A stretch of 64,000 bases of DNA, from the NCBI GenBank assembly GCA_963769715.1, contig CAVYNE010000020.1, forward strand, positions 124,001-188,000, given 5' to 3'. The translations under genes and the position numbers were made by a program. Positions 26,766-35,836 of the stretch are shown here, in pieces. Within the stretch, counting starts at the first letter, position 1; every line of letters starts with the position of its first letter. The notes beneath the pieces are model-generated. The model was not told the origin of the DNA, searched no databases, and saw nothing but the letters and a program-made list of their open reading frames with translations. Source of the stretch: Palsa-504 sp963769715 (GTDB lineage Bacteria; Actinomycetota; Actinomycetes; Streptosporangiales; Streptosporangiaceae).

Positions 26766-26784
26766 AGCCGGGCCAGGCCCGGCT
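26766..26784. terminator. Small hairpin between convergent genes
   Basis: AGCCGGGC and GCCCGGCT (8 bp, 3-base loop) lie between the stop of the SGNH hydrolase gene and the stop of the convergent lipoprotein gene. It may terminate in both directions. There is no T-run. Confidence 0.4.
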
Positions 26785-26795
26785 GGGCGTGAGGG

Positions 26796-28379
26796 TCAGC
26801 TGGTGCCGAGCAAGGGTGGGCGGCCGCCGGTGCCCGGGATGAGTTCCCGCGCTGGATGGGCGTGGCCCGCGGGCCCGGCGGAGAACGCGGTGAGGATATT
26901 CGCCGTGGCGGCCTGGACGGCGCGCCGCACGGCCGAGGCGAGCGCCGGGCAGCCGGCGGCCGCCGGCAGGGCACACATCCAGTCCTCGGTGCCGGCATCG
27001 AAGACCCCGGCGCCGCTGGCGGCCACGTAGTAGCTGACGTCGCTGTAGGTGGGCACGGTGCCGCAGCTGACCGGCGACCGGGCCAGCACCTCGATCGGCC
27101 TGGGCGTCGGCTCCGTCGGGTTGACCTGGTCGAATTCCGGGCCCACCAAGCCGGGAAGCGACTCGCCCGCGTGCACGCCGCCGCCGGCCCACACCCAGCT
27201 GCCCGGGTCGGTCACGACCATCGGGAAGTTGCTGGTGACCGAGCAGACGTAGGACTGGCCGATCAGGGAACTCTCCGGGTCCGCGTCCGGCGGAGTCGGC
27301 CAGTTCCCGGTCACCAGGGCGTTGTCCTGGCCGTAGAGCGGATCTTCCGGCGGGATCTTGTAGTTCACCTCGATCCGGTCCGGGCCGAGCGGCGACGGCT
27401 CGAACCGGATCTTGCGGAAGATCGCGTTGGCGCCGAAAAAGGCCACGTTCACGCCCTGATCGCGGGCCCGCGTCACGGCGGCCCGCATGGCCGGCGACCA
27501 GTACTCGTCGTGCCCCTCGCTGATCACGGCCCGGGCGCCCGCCAGGACGTCTGGGTACAGGTCGAGGTCGACGCTGGTGATGTAGGCCAGCGGCAGCCCG
27601 AGTCGTTCGGCGAAGGCGACCAGCGGGAACTCCAGCTGGAAATAGGCCCCGGCCCCGTTGTTATAGGAAAGGGGCCGGTCGAAGGTGACCTGGCGGCCGC
27701 GGTCGGCGAAGCTGCCACCGGGCCCGCCGTACAGGCTGTACTGGCCCCAGCCGTTGTAGGCCTGGTAGGACGTCACCGCCGAGACCAGCACGACCCGGCC
27801 CGCCGCCGAGGGCGAGCGGATCACCATCGGCACGTAGCTCTGCACCCCCGTCGAGGCGTCCAGCCGCAGCAGATACGAACCGGGCGGCCAGCCGGTCGCC
27901 GGCACGGTCAGGCTCGGCGTCCAGGGCGCCACCGCCATCGATCCCGGCTGGACGATCCTGGCTCCCGGCTGGAAGCGTCCTGGCGTCGCCGGCGAGGTCC
28001 ACACCAGGCGGGCCAGGTCGCCGCCGTACCAGCCCATCCGGAACGCGCGAACCCGGAAGCTGGGCGCCGTGGTCGACACGAACAGCCGGAACGAGGTGCC
28101 GGGCGGCACGTCGGTCCGGTCGGCGAAACCCTCGATCTGGTAGAGGTGACCGGGATGCGTGATCCGCCAGCCCGGGTCACCGGGCCGCGCGTTCTCGACA
28201 CCCGTATTCTCGGCCGCGGCCGGGCTCGGCGCCGACACGGTGGCCCGGGACGCTCGCGGGGAGGCGTGGCGTGCGGCGGGGTGGGCCGGGGGAGCGCTGC
28301 TACAAGCCACGGCCGCCAGCACGCACACCACCAGCACGACGATCCTCGGCCAGAGTCTGGCGCTGGGGCAGGCTGGCAT
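26796..28379 (-). CDS. Lipoprotein related to the N,N-dimethylformamidase large subunit C-terminal domain
   Basis: The 527-residue protein has a lipoprotein signal (hydrophobic VVLVVCVLAAVAC, Cys at about 26). The mature part resembles the DMFase beta-subunit-like domain: GWYGGDLARLVW, VLVSAVTSYQAYNGWGQYSLY, VISEGHDEYWSPAMRAAV, FFGANAIFRKIRFEP. Proteins of this group are often annotated from this domain without proven activity. Surface location and an amidohydrolase-like or carbohydrate-linked role are possible. ATG 28379 is chosen because the signal follows directly; an in-frame extension upstream is not protein-like. Confidence 0.75.
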   Translation of the reverse strand: MPACPSARLWPRIVVLVVCVLAAVACSSAPPAHPAARHASPRASRATVSAPSPAAAENTGVENARPGDPGWRITHPGHLYQIEGFADRTDVPPGTSFRLFVSTTAPSFRVRAFRMGWYGGDLARLVWTSPATPGRFQPGARIVQPGSMAVAPWTPSLTVPATGWPPGSYLLRLDASTGVQSYVPMVIRSPSAAGRVVLVSAVTSYQAYNGWGQYSLYGGPGGSFADRGRQVTFDRPLSYNNGAGAYFQLEFPLVAFAERLGLPLAYITSVDLDLYPDVLAGARAVISEGHDEYWSPAMRAAVTRARDQGVNVAFFGANAIFRKIRFEPSPLGPDRIEVNYKIPPEDPLYGQDNALVTGNWPTPPDADPESSLIGQSYVCSVTSNFPMVVTDPGSWVWAGGGVHAGESLPGLVGPEFDQVNPTEPTPRPIEVLARSPVSCGTVPTYSDVSYYVAASGAGVFDAGTEDWMCALPAAAGCPALASAVRRAVQAATANILTAFSAGPAGHAHPARELIPGTGGRPPLLGTS

Positions 28380-28528
28380 GATGATGTCCCGGTTTAGGCT
28401 GAGGCGATGGCTGATTCGTGCCCCCCTGATGATGATGACAGGCATCCCGCGCAGGTGCGTATCGGGAATGGTCCGGTGCCCCGGCGACGTTTCCGCGGCG
28501 ACGGAGCCGATAGCTAGCGGAGGTGACC

Positions 28529-29410
28529 GTGGCGCTGCCATATGATTCCGCGCCCAAGTTCGGTGAGTACGCCCACCCGGAGATGATCGTGTCGACCGAG
28601 TGGGTCGCCGAGCACCTCGACGACCCCGGCCTGGTGGTGGCCGAGTCCGACGAGGACGTGTTGCTGTACGAGACCGGCCACATCCCGGGCGCGGTCAAGC
28701 TCGACTGGCACACCGAGCTCAACGACCCGGTCACCCGCGACTACGTCGACGGGGCCGGATTCGCCAAGCTGATGTCCGGGAAGGGGATCAGCCGGGATAC
28801 CACGCTGGTGCTCTACGGCGACAAGAACAACTGGTGGGCGGCCTATGCGCTGTGGGTCTGCTCGCTGTTCGGGCATCCTGACGTGCGGCTGATAGACGGC
28901 GGGCGGACGAAGTGGATCGCCGAGGGCCGCCCGGTCAGCACCGAGACCACCAAGCGCCCGCAGGCGGGCTACCCGGTCGTCGAACGCGACGACGAGCGGA
29001 TCCGGGCGTTCAGGGACCAGGTCCTGGCCCATCTCGGCCAGCCGATGATCGACGTGCGGTCGCCGGGGGAGTACACCGGCGCGTTGCTGCACATGCCGGA
29101 CTACCCGCAGGAAGGCGCCCTGCGCGGCGGCCACATCCCCGGCGCGAAGAGCGTGCCCTGGGCCCGGGCCGCCGCCGAGGATGCCACCTTCCGGACCCGG
29201 GCCGAACTCGAGGCGATCTACGCCGGCGAGGCCGGGTTGCGTCCCGAGGACGACGTGGTGGTCTACTGCCGCATCGGCGAGCGTTCCAGCCACACCTGGT
29301 TCGTGCTGCAGCACCTGCTCGGCTACCCGCACGTGCGCAACTACGACGGGTCATGGACCGAATGGGGGAACAGCGTCAAGGTCCCCATCGCCCGCGGGGA
29401 CAGCCCGTGA
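28529..29410 (+). CDS. Sulfurtransferase with tandem rhodanese domains
   Basis: The 293-residue protein has two rhodanese domains, the first inactive (DKNNWWAAY replaces the loop) and the second with the Cys in the CRIGERSSHTW active loop. This is the thiosulfate:cyanide sulfurtransferase type common in actinobacteria, usually next to SufE as here. The start is GTG 28529 because GGAGG precedes it by five bases; an earlier GTG overlaps that site. It overlaps sufE by GTGA, so sulfur delivered by the rhodanese is likely passed on locally. Confidence 0.88.
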   Translation: MALPYDSAPKFGEYAHPEMIVSTEWVAEHLDDPGLVVAESDEDVLLYETGHIPGAVKLDWHTELNDPVTRDYVDGAGFAKLMSGKGISRDTTLVLYGDKNNWWAAYALWVCSLFGHPDVRLIDGGRTKWIAEGRPVSTETTKRPQAGYPVVERDDERIRAFRDQVLAHLGQPMIDVRSPGEYTGALLHMPDYPQEGALRGGHIPGAKSVPWARAAAEDATFRTRAELEAIYAGEAGLRPEDDVVVYCRIGERSSHTWFVLQHLLGYPHVRNYDGSWTEWGNSVKVPIARGDSP

Positions 29411-29844
29411 CCCCGGCCGCGCTCCATCCCCGGCTGCAGGAGATCGTCGAGGACTTCGCCGCCGTGCCGGACCGGGACCGGCTGCAGCTGCTGCTGGAGT
29501 ACTCCCAGGACCTGCCGGCCCTGCCCGAGCGCTACGCCGAGCACCGTGACCTGCTCGAACCCGTGCCCGAATGCCAGACGCCGCTTTTCCTGGCCGTCGA
29601 GGTCGAGCTGGATTCGGTCGTTCACCTGTTCTTCGAGGCCCCGGCCGAAGCGCCCACCACCCGCGGCTTCGCCGCCATCCTGCACGCCGGGCTGGACGGG
29701 CTGGACGCCGATGAGGTCCTGGCCGTACCCGCGGAATTCTCCACCCAGCTCGGGTTGGCGGACCTGGTGAGCCCGCTGCGGCTGCGGGGCATGGCCGCGA
29801 TGCTGGCCCGGATCAAGCGCCAGGTCCGCGACCAGCGCGGCTAG
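29407..29844 (+). CDS. SufE-family sulfur acceptor protein
   Basis: The 145-residue protein has the SufE fold signature: LQEIVEDFAAVPDRDRLQLLLEYSQDLP, the acceptor Cys in VPECQTPLFL, and the SPLRLRGMAAML helix. SufE takes persulfide sulfur from a desulfurase or here perhaps from the rhodanese encoded just upstream. Its GTG overlaps the upstream stop codon. Confidence 0.9.
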   Translation: MTPAALHPRLQEIVEDFAAVPDRDRLQLLLEYSQDLPALPERYAEHRDLLEPVPECQTPLFLAVEVELDSVVHLFFEAPAEAPTTRGFAAILHAGLDGLDADEVLAVPAEFSTQLGLADLVSPLRLRGMAAMLARIKRQVRDQRG

Positions 29845-29920
29845 GACTTTCACCCGTCCGGGGTGACCGCCTGCCCTGATCAGATGTGATCCCCTGTCAA
29901 GGGAAGGCGGGAGGACGGCC

Positions 29921-30574
29921 ATGGTGCTAAACCTTCTCTTGATTGGCCTGGCGGTAGCGCTCGATCCGCTGCCGCTGACGTCATTCGTCGTCGTGCTGCC
30001 CTCAAAGCGCGGCGTGAGAAAGGGCGCGGCCTTCCTGTTCGGCTGGCTCGCGTCCCTGGCCGTCGTGGTCGCGGTCACGGTGATCGCGACCGGCAATAAC
30101 CCGCCCAAGCCGAAGACGGCCCCCTCGCTGGCGTCGCTGGCGGTGAAGATCGCCATCGGAGCCTTCCTGGTCGTGATCGCGATCCGGCAGCGCCGGCGGA
30201 TGGGGCAGCCGAAGAAGCCGAAGAAGCCGCCCAAGTGGCAGGAGCACGTGGACAACATGTCGCCGTGGTTCGCCTTGGGCCTGGCCCCCGCGCTTCAGCC
30301 CTGGACCCTGATCGCCGCAGGCGCCGCTACGGTCGTCGAGGCCAAGCTGGCCAGCTGGGAGAGCTATCTCGCGCTGTTCGGGTTCTGCATCCTGGGCTCG
30401 GCGTCCTACATCGCCATGGAGATCTACGCCGGTTTCAAGCCCGACCAGAGCCAGGCGTTCCTGGCCAGGTTCAGGACATGGATGGAGAGCCATACCGACC
30501 AGGTGATCGTCATAGGGTGCCTGATCCTCGGCTTCTGGCTCATCGCCAACAGCATCTACCTGATCGTCAACTGA
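29921..30574 (+). CDS. GAP/Sap-family membrane protein
   Basis: The 217-residue protein has about six hydrophobic segments and the family start LLLIGLAVALDPLPLTSFVVVL, then a basic loop of alternating Pro and Lys (about 92-105). It matches the GAP (Sap, sulfolipid-1-addressing protein) family, LysE-like membrane proteins involved in export of lipids or other small molecules in mycobacteria. The substrate here is unknown. Next is a PRC-barrel gene after about 50 bases. Confidence 0.78.
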   Translation: MVLNLLLIGLAVALDPLPLTSFVVVLPSKRGVRKGAAFLFGWLASLAVVVAVTVIATGNNPPKPKTAPSLASLAVKIAIGAFLVVIAIRQRRRMGQPKKPKKPPKWQEHVDNMSPWFALGLAPALQPWTLIAAGAATVVEAKLASWESYLALFGFCILGSASYIAMEIYAGFKPDQSQAFLARFRTWMESHTDQVIVIGCLILGFWLIANSIYLIVN

Positions 30575-30627
30575 GGGGCGATACCAGCAGGCCCGCACCA
30601 AAAAGCATCCGGAAAGGGAAGGCAGCC

Positions 30628-31215
30628 ATGGCAGCAGAGACGGAGTTCGCATTCGGGGCCACGGCGAGCTGCTCTGATGGTTCGTGTGGCGAGGTGAGCC
30701 GGATGATCGTCGATCCGGCTACTCGTTCGGTCACGCATCTTGTCATCGAGCCGAAACACCGGCGGGAGCCCGGCCGGCTGGTTCCTCTCGACCTGGTTGA
30801 CACCGCGACCGGCGAAATCAGGCTGCGCTGCACCCTGGCCGAGTTCGACCGGCTCGAACTGGCCGATGAGACTGAGCTACTTGAAGGTGCCGGCGGTACG
30901 GGGGTTGGCGGTATGCCTGCCCCGATGGGCATATCACACGCCTCGCGGACCGACGTCCAGGATGTCGTTCCGCGGGGTGAAACAGAAGTTGGCCGCGGTG
31001 ATCACGTCCACGCTCTGGATGGTGAGATCGGACAGGTGCGGGGCTTCGGTGTCGATCCGGTCGACCACCGCGTGACCCACGTGCTGCTCCAGGAGGGGCA
31101 TTTCTGGGGGCGCAAGGAAGTCGCCATCCCGATGAGCGCGGTGACCGGGATCGAGAACGGAATCCGGCTCAGCGTGACCAAGCAGCAGATAGAGGACTTG
31201 CCGTCAGCTCACTGA
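30628..31215 (+). CDS. PRC-barrel domain protein with two repeats
   Basis: The 195-residue protein has two beta-barrel units of about 80 residues: GATASCSDGSCGEVSRMIVDPATRSVTHLV and DHVHALDGEIGQVRGFGVDPVDHRVTHVL, each ending in a hydrophobic strand with a charged tail. PRC-barrels bind RNA or partner proteins, or sit in photosynthetic and stress contexts. The role here is unknown. GGAAAGGGAAGG precedes ATG 30628. Confidence 0.8.
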   Translation: MAAETEFAFGATASCSDGSCGEVSRMIVDPATRSVTHLVIEPKHRREPGRLVPLDLVDTATGEIRLRCTLAEFDRLELADETELLEGAGGTGVGGMPAPMGISHASRTDVQDVVPRGETEVGRGDHVHALDGEIGQVRGFGVDPVDHRVTHVLLQEGHFWGRKEVAIPMSAVTGIENGIRLSVTKQQIEDLPSAH

Positions 31216-31240
31216 GCGGTTCGCTCCCGACCGGGAGGAC

Positions 31241-32095
31241 ATGGCGTCCGTGGTTATCGTGTTCGCTCTGCTGGCGGCGCTGTCCAACGCGGTCAACGTC
31301 ATCACTCAGCACATGGCCAGCACCGGCGATCCACGCGGGTCCTCGGGCTGGCGGCTCGTCCTTTACCTGTTCCGCAGTCCGTTGTGGCTTTTCGGCTGGG
31401 TGGCTCTAGCGGCAGCGTTCGTGTTCCAGGCCTTTGCCCTGCACGATGGCCAGTTGTCGATCGTGCAGCCGCTGATGGCCACGGAACTGATTTTCGCGCT
31501 CGTATTGCGCCAGTTCTGGCTTCACCAGTCGATCCTGAAGATTACCTGGGGCGGCGCCGCCTTGACCTGCGTGGGCCTGGGCGTCTTCATCGTGGCCGGA
31601 GAGCCCCGCGGCGGCCGTCCCACCCCGACGAGTCATCACTGGATCGCGGCCGCAGTGGCCTGCGGCGGCGCCGCCGCCGTCCTGGCCGCCTTGGCGCAGC
31701 GGGGATCCCCGAGCTGGCGCGCGGCTGCGTACGCTTCGGCGGCGGCGACCGTGTGGGCGCTCGTGGCGACGTTCATCAAGACCACGACGGACACCCTGAC
31801 CCAGTTCGGCGTGGCCGGAATGTTCACCCATTGGCCGGTATACGCCCTGGCCGTGGGGGCCGTGGCAGGCACCTTGCTGCAACAGGCGGCCCTGCATGTC
31901 GGACCGCTGAAGGTCTCTCAGCCCTTCCTGGTGATCGTCGATCCGGTCGTCAGCATCGCGCTGAGCGTGTGGTTGTTCGCCGAGTACTTCACGCCCAACG
32001 TAGCGGTAATGGCCATAGCGGCGGCCGCCTTCGCCGTGATGTGCGCCGGGGTGGTCCTGCTGACGCAGACCGCACCGGCGACTATGAACGCCTAG
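31241..32095 (+). CDS. DMT-superfamily (EamA-like) transporter
   Basis: The 284-residue membrane protein shows about nine to ten helices and the two-repeat DMT pattern, with the LSNAVNVITQH opening resembling the small family of Mg2+/metabolite exporters. There is no partner gene. Its TAG shares a CTAG with the stop of the convergent DUF72 gene. Confidence 0.8.
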   Translation: MASVVIVFALLAALSNAVNVITQHMASTGDPRGSSGWRLVLYLFRSPLWLFGWVALAAAFVFQAFALHDGQLSIVQPLMATELIFALVLRQFWLHQSILKITWGGAALTCVGLGVFIVAGEPRGGRPTPTSHHWIAAAVACGGAAAVLAALAQRGSPSWRAAAYASAAATVWALVATFIKTTTDTLTQFGVAGMFTHWPVYALAVGAVAGTLLQQAALHVGPLKVSQPFLVIVDPVVSIALSVWLFAEYFTPNVAVMAIAAAAFAVMCAGVVLLTQTAPATMNA

Positions 32096-32985
32096 GTGCC
32101 GAGCCTGGCCTCGAGTTGCTGCGCGTTGACGTGGGCGTAGTCGCTGTAGCAGTTGTTGAACACCACGTGGGTGGTGTCCGCCTCGGCGGCGAGGCCGCGG
32201 ATCCGCCGAGCCCATTCGTCGAGTTCGTCTTCGCTGTAGCGATAGCCGAACCGTTCGGCTATCTCCTTGCTCGTCCATTTATCCGAATGGCCGTGCATGC
32301 GGACTACCGCCAGGTCGCTGGTGGCGGCCAGGACCGGGGGGATGGAGCTGGGGTAGCCCTGCGGCATGTCCACGCACACGTAGGGGAGCTGGTGATCGGC
32401 CAGGAAGCCCAGGGTTTCGGTCTGGTTGTCTTCGGTCATCCAGGTGTGGTTGCGGAACTCCACGCACACCCGGCGCGGCGCGGCGCGCCGCGCGCAGGCC
32501 AGGATGTAGTCCTTGTTCGCGCGGGAGATCGGGAACCAGGGCGGGAACTGCAGCAAGATCGCGCCGAGCTTCCCGGCCCCGGGCTGGCCAGCACCGCGCA
32601 GCGGCTCGAGCGCGGCCAGGAACCGGTCCCACGCCGCCTCGGCCAGCGCCGGGTCGACGTCCTTGAGGTACACCCGTTCCTTCCCGGCCTGGCCCGCCGC
32701 CTCACGCAGGTCGGCAGGCAGCGCCCTGACCGGCGTGGGGTGCTGGGTGAACAGGCTGAACGCCTTGATGTTGAAGGTGAACCCGTCCGGGGTCCGCTCC
32801 GCCCAGGCCCGGGCGGTCTGCTCGGCGGGCAGTGCGTAGTAGGTGGCGTCCACCTCCACCAGCGGGAACTGGCGAGCGTAGTACCGCAGCCGCTTCTCCG
32901 GGTTGTTCGCCTCGGCCGGGTACCAGCCGGAGGCGATCAGCGACCGGTCGGTCCATCCCGCCGTGCCCACCCGGATCTCTCCCAT
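32092..32985 (-). CDS. DUF72 family protein
   Basis: The 297-residue protein has the TIM-barrel-like DUF72 motifs: GTAGWTDRSLIASGWYP, FPLVEVDATYYALP, FTFNIKAFSLFTQH, VEFRNHTWM and the C-terminal FNNCYSDYAHVNA. The function is not established. Start at ATG 32985, directly behind GGAGG (GGAGGAC then ATG); the upstream in-frame extension is not protein-like. Confidence 0.88.
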   Translation of the reverse strand: MGEIRVGTAGWTDRSLIASGWYPAEANNPEKRLRYYARQFPLVEVDATYYALPAEQTARAWAERTPDGFTFNIKAFSLFTQHPTPVRALPADLREAAGQAGKERVYLKDVDPALAEAAWDRFLAALEPLRGAGQPGAGKLGAILLQFPPWFPISRANKDYILACARRAAPRRVCVEFRNHTWMTEDNQTETLGFLADHQLPYVCVDMPQGYPSSIPPVLAATSDLAVVRMHGHSDKWTSKEIAERFGYRYSEDELDEWARRIRGLAAEADTTHVVFNNCYSDYAHVNAQQLEARLGT

Positions 32986-33148
32986 GTCCTCCAGCGTAGG
33001 AGGGCGCTCGAGCCGAGATGGCCATCGGCGCGATGCAGGCGGCCACACCGTTACCGCTACCTGGAACCTGACGAACCCGGCCTGCATCAGCCGGCGACGG
33101 CCGCTGGCGGTGATGCCGGCGCCGTGGCCGACGCGCCACCCTGTTCAC

Positions 33149-33403
33149 ATGACATCCGACGTGCCAGGTAAACCCGCGACCAGGAAAATAGCTACGTGCT
33201 GGTCGTGTGAGCGTCCGATTGCGCTAAAGCCGGAAGGTCGTTCTTACCATTGCGAGTCTTGTGATGTACGGGGAAGCGATGAGCCAGCTCTCGTACGCGC
33301 CAAGATGACCGAGCAGACGTACTACTTTCTCGGGCGGGATGGCCAGACCAGGCTTGAGCATTACGTCGAGCACGACGCCAGCAGTCTGCCGAGCCCGGCG
33401 TGA
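33149..33403 (+). CDS. Small zinc-ribbon protein
   Basis: The 84-residue protein has CWSC and CESC pairs about 18 residues apart, a classic zinc ribbon, followed by a Tyr-rich stretch (EQTYYFLGRDGQTRLEHY). The function is unknown; such proteins often serve as accessory factors in transcription or translation. No ribosome site is visible before ATG 33149, so it may be leaderless or start elsewhere. The base composition is less GC-rich than the neighbours. Confidence 0.5.
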   Translation: MTSDVPGKPATRKIATCWSCERPIALKPEGRSYHCESCDVRGSDEPALVRAKMTEQTYYFLGRDGQTRLEHYVEHDASSLPSPA

Positions 33404-33631
33404 CCGCGTGTCCGTGAGCTCCTAGCCCGGCCCGTTCGGTCATAAAGATCTCATTAGCCCGAACGAGGCTAGGTGCTACGCCGGGGCGCGGCCGCCGCTG
33501 CGATTTGCCCGGCGACCGCGGCAGCCGGGTGCCTCGCTGGGCTGCACCGTAGTGCCCCGGAATGGATGACATATCAGCTGTGTTGCATGACACATCATCT
33601 ACTGGCGATCCCGAGGAAGGACATCACTGCT

Positions 33632-34228
33632 ATGCGCAAGACCGCCAGCACCACGGTCCCCGTTCACCCGCTGCTCGCGGAGCGGTGGAGTCCGCGCGGA
33701 TTCGACCAGGCGCACGAGATCGGCGACGACAGCCTGGCCGCGCTGCTCGAGGCGGCACGCTGGGCGCCGTCGGCTGGGAACAGCCAGCCCTGGCGGTTCC
33801 TGGTTACCCGCCGAGGCGACGAGGCTCACGGCCGGCTCTTCGCCGCTCTTGCCCCCGGCAACCAGGCCTGGGCCGGGGCGGCCAGCGCGCTGGTCCTCGT
33901 CGCGGCCCGCACGGTCGGCGACGACGGGCAGTCGCAGCCGTGGGCACTGTATGACACCGGGCAGGCCGTCGCCGCCCTGGTCACCCAGGCCCAGGCCGAC
34001 GGGCTCGCCGTGCATCAGATGGGCGGCTTCGACACCGCCGCCGTCAGCGCCGGGTTCGGCCTCGGTGACAGCCTCACCCCGGTCGTCATCGTCGCGATCG
34101 GCTGTCCGGATTATGCGGCCGGGCTTCCCGAGCCCCTCGCCGCCCGCGAGACTGCCCCGCGGACCAGGCGACCGGTCGGCGACCTGCTGCTGCCCGCCGA
34201 CCCCACGCGTCAGCTAGCCGCGGCCTAG
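33632..34228 (+). CDS. Nitroreductase-family flavoprotein
   Basis: The 198-residue protein has the FMN-binding family features: LLAERWSPRGFD start, LLEAARWAPSAGNSQPWRFLV with the Arg/Asn that bind the flavin phosphate, and the VVIVAIGCPD segment. It would reduce nitroaromatics, quinones or similar compounds with NAD(P)H. Length and motifs fit. GAGGAAGGA lies about 11 bases before ATG 33632. Its stop overlaps the 3' end of a decayed LuxR gene. Confidence 0.85.
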   Translation: MRKTASTTVPVHPLLAERWSPRGFDQAHEIGDDSLAALLEAARWAPSAGNSQPWRFLVTRRGDEAHGRLFAALAPGNQAWAGAASALVLVAARTVGDDGQSQPWALYDTGQAVAALVTQAQADGLAVHQMGGFDTAAVSAGFGLGDSLTPVVIVAIGCPDYAAGLPEPLAARETAPRTRRPVGDLLLPADPTRQLAAA

Positions 34229-34688
34229 GCTCCAGCCTCCGACGGGTCGCCGAGCGCCCTGATGAGCTGGGTCCGCGAGGTAACGCCGAGCTTGCGGAAC
34301 ACCTTGCGCAGGTGGTAGTCGATGGTGCTCGGGGACAGGAACAGCTGGGCAGCGGCATCTGAGTGGGAGGCTCCCTCGGCGCTGGGCCGCTCGCCTAGGG
34401 CGCTGAGCTCGGCGCGGGCCCGGCCGGCGAACGCGTCCAGCCCCATCGCGGCGAACATGTCCAGCGCGGTGTGCAACTGCGCGAGGGCCTCGGCGCGGCG
34501 CCGCTGGCGGCGCAGCCACTGCCCGTAGAGCAGGCGAGCGCGGGCGAGATCCGGCCTGCGGCGTTCCGCTGGCGCGCGCGCCGGGCGAGCCGGTCAAGCG
34601 CGCCGGCCGCGGCTTCGTGATCGCCTGCGCGCGCCCCGGACTCGACGACCTCGGGCAGGACGAAGCAACCGGACCCGGTCGACGTCAC
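34225..34688 (-). pseudogene. Decayed large LuxR-family regulator (C-terminal remnants)
   Basis: Two frames together retain parts of an ATP-binding LuxR regulator: VVESGARAGDHEAAAGALDR and ARLLYGQWLRRQRRR from the TPR-like region, then HTALDMFAAMGLDAFAGRAR and the HTH end LFLSPSTIDYHLRKVFRKLG. The first half of the HTH (the ARLAREGLSN-type segment) and the N-terminal ATPase are gone, and the frame changes near 34580. This is a multiply deleted pseudogene, joined at its 5' side to a truncated BON gene. Confidence 0.7.
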
Positions 34689-34884
34689 CCTGTACGTCCA
34701 GGACGCGCTGGACCGCTATGCGCTGATACCCGATGACAGCGACGTGGTGGTGGACACCAACGGGAACACGGTGACGCTTTCCGGCCACGTCCGCACCTGG
34801 GCCGAGCACGACGCGGCGGTGGACGCAGCCTGGATGGCCGTCGGCGTTTACGACGTTCGCGACGATCTCTACATCACCGGCTGA
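34621..34884 (+). pseudogene. 5'-truncated BON-domain gene
   Basis: The frame ending at TGA 34882-34884 encodes an intact BON repeat (VTLYVQDALDRYALIPDD, VTLSGHVRTWAEHDAAVDAAW, VYDVRDDLYITG). It lacks a start codon and is closed upstream by a stop at 34618-34620. BON domains bind membranes in OsmY-like stress proteins. A terminator follows, so this is the true 3' end. The fusion point with the LuxR remnant marks a deletion. Confidence 0.65.
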
Positions 34885-34898
34885 GGCCGCCATCAGGA

Positions 34899-34942
34899 GC
34901 CGGTCCAGGGGAATGAGCGCGTCCCCTGGACCGGCGGTTTTT
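34899..34942 (+). terminator. Intrinsic terminator after the BON remnant
   Basis: A 14-bp stem (34899-34912 and 34922-34935) with a 9-base loop is followed by GGTTTTT, the best-formed intrinsic terminator in the window. Confidence 0.8.
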
Positions 34943-34957
34943 CGTGGAAAGTTCAGG

Positions 34958-35770
34958 CTAATGGGGGAGGATGAACCTCTCGACGGCGCTGGCGAAGCCT
35001 TCGTCCGCGTTGGAGGCGGTGACCCGCCGGGCCGCGCGCTGCACCTCGGGGCTGGCGTTGCCCATCGCGATGCTCAGCCCGGAGTGCGCGAACATCAGCA
35101 CGTCGTTCGGCATGTCGCCCATGGTGGCGATGGCTGCCGGCGGGATCCCGTACCTCGCGGACAGGTACCGGGCGACCGCGCCCTTGTTGGCGTCCGGATG
35201 GGTGACGTCGAGGTAGTAGGGCTGGGACCGGGCGGCGGTCACATGATCGCCCAACCGGTCGTGCGCCGCGGAGCTGGCCCGGGCGACCGCGTCGAGGTCG
35301 TCGCTCACGCCGACCAGTTTCGCGACGTCGCTGGTGAGCCCGTCGAGGCTGGCCATGACCTTCGGCTCGAACCGCACCGTCGCTGATTCCCGCGCCACGT
35401 GGGAGCCGTTCGGATCCGGCACGTACCAGTCCGGGCCGCGGTAGACCCAGGTATCGAGGCCGAACGACCCGACGAGATCGGCCACCGGTACCACCAGCTC
35501 CTCGGGCAGCACGCGCTGCTCGACCACCGACATGTCCCGGTTGACCAGCAGCCCGCCGTTGAAGGCGGCGATCGGGGTGGTGAGGTTGAGCGGCTCGATC
35601 AGCATCGACATGCCCCGCGGCGGGCGGCCGCTGGTGATCGCGAACAAGATCCCGGCGTCGCCCAGCTTGCGGACCGCGGCGACCGCCCGGTCGGTCAGCT
35701 CCTTGTCCGGGGTCACCAGCGTGCCGTCGACGTCGGCCAGCAGCAGCCGGATCGCGCTCGTCCCCGTCAC
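34958..35770 (-). CDS. Cof-type HAD hydrolase
   Basis: The 270-residue protein has the HAD motifs: LLLADVDGTLV (catalytic Asp pair), AITSGRPP, Lys in ANKGAVARYLS and GDMPNDVLMF. It is a cap-type IIB phosphatase, probably for sugar phosphates or cofactors. The start is GTG 35770 because GGAAGGAG precedes it by a few bases; an earlier GTG (35788) in the same frame overlaps that site. Confidence 0.87.
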   Translation of the reverse strand: MTGTSAIRLLLADVDGTLVTPDKELTDRAVAAVRKLGDAGILFAITSGRPPRGMSMLIEPLNLTTPIAAFNGGLLVNRDMSVVEQRVLPEELVVPVADLVGSFGLDTWVYRGPDWYVPDPNGSHVARESATVRFEPKVMASLDGLTSDVAKLVGVSDDLDAVARASSAAHDRLGDHVTAARSQPYYLDVTHPDANKGAVARYLSARYGIPPAAIATMGDMPNDVLMFAHSGLSIAMGNASPEVQRAARRVTASNADEGFASAVERFILPH

Positions 35771-35836
35771 CGGTCTCCTTCCCGCCACAGCTCCCTGACG
35801 GTTATCTGCAGCGCTCCAGCCACCTGGGGCGCGAAC

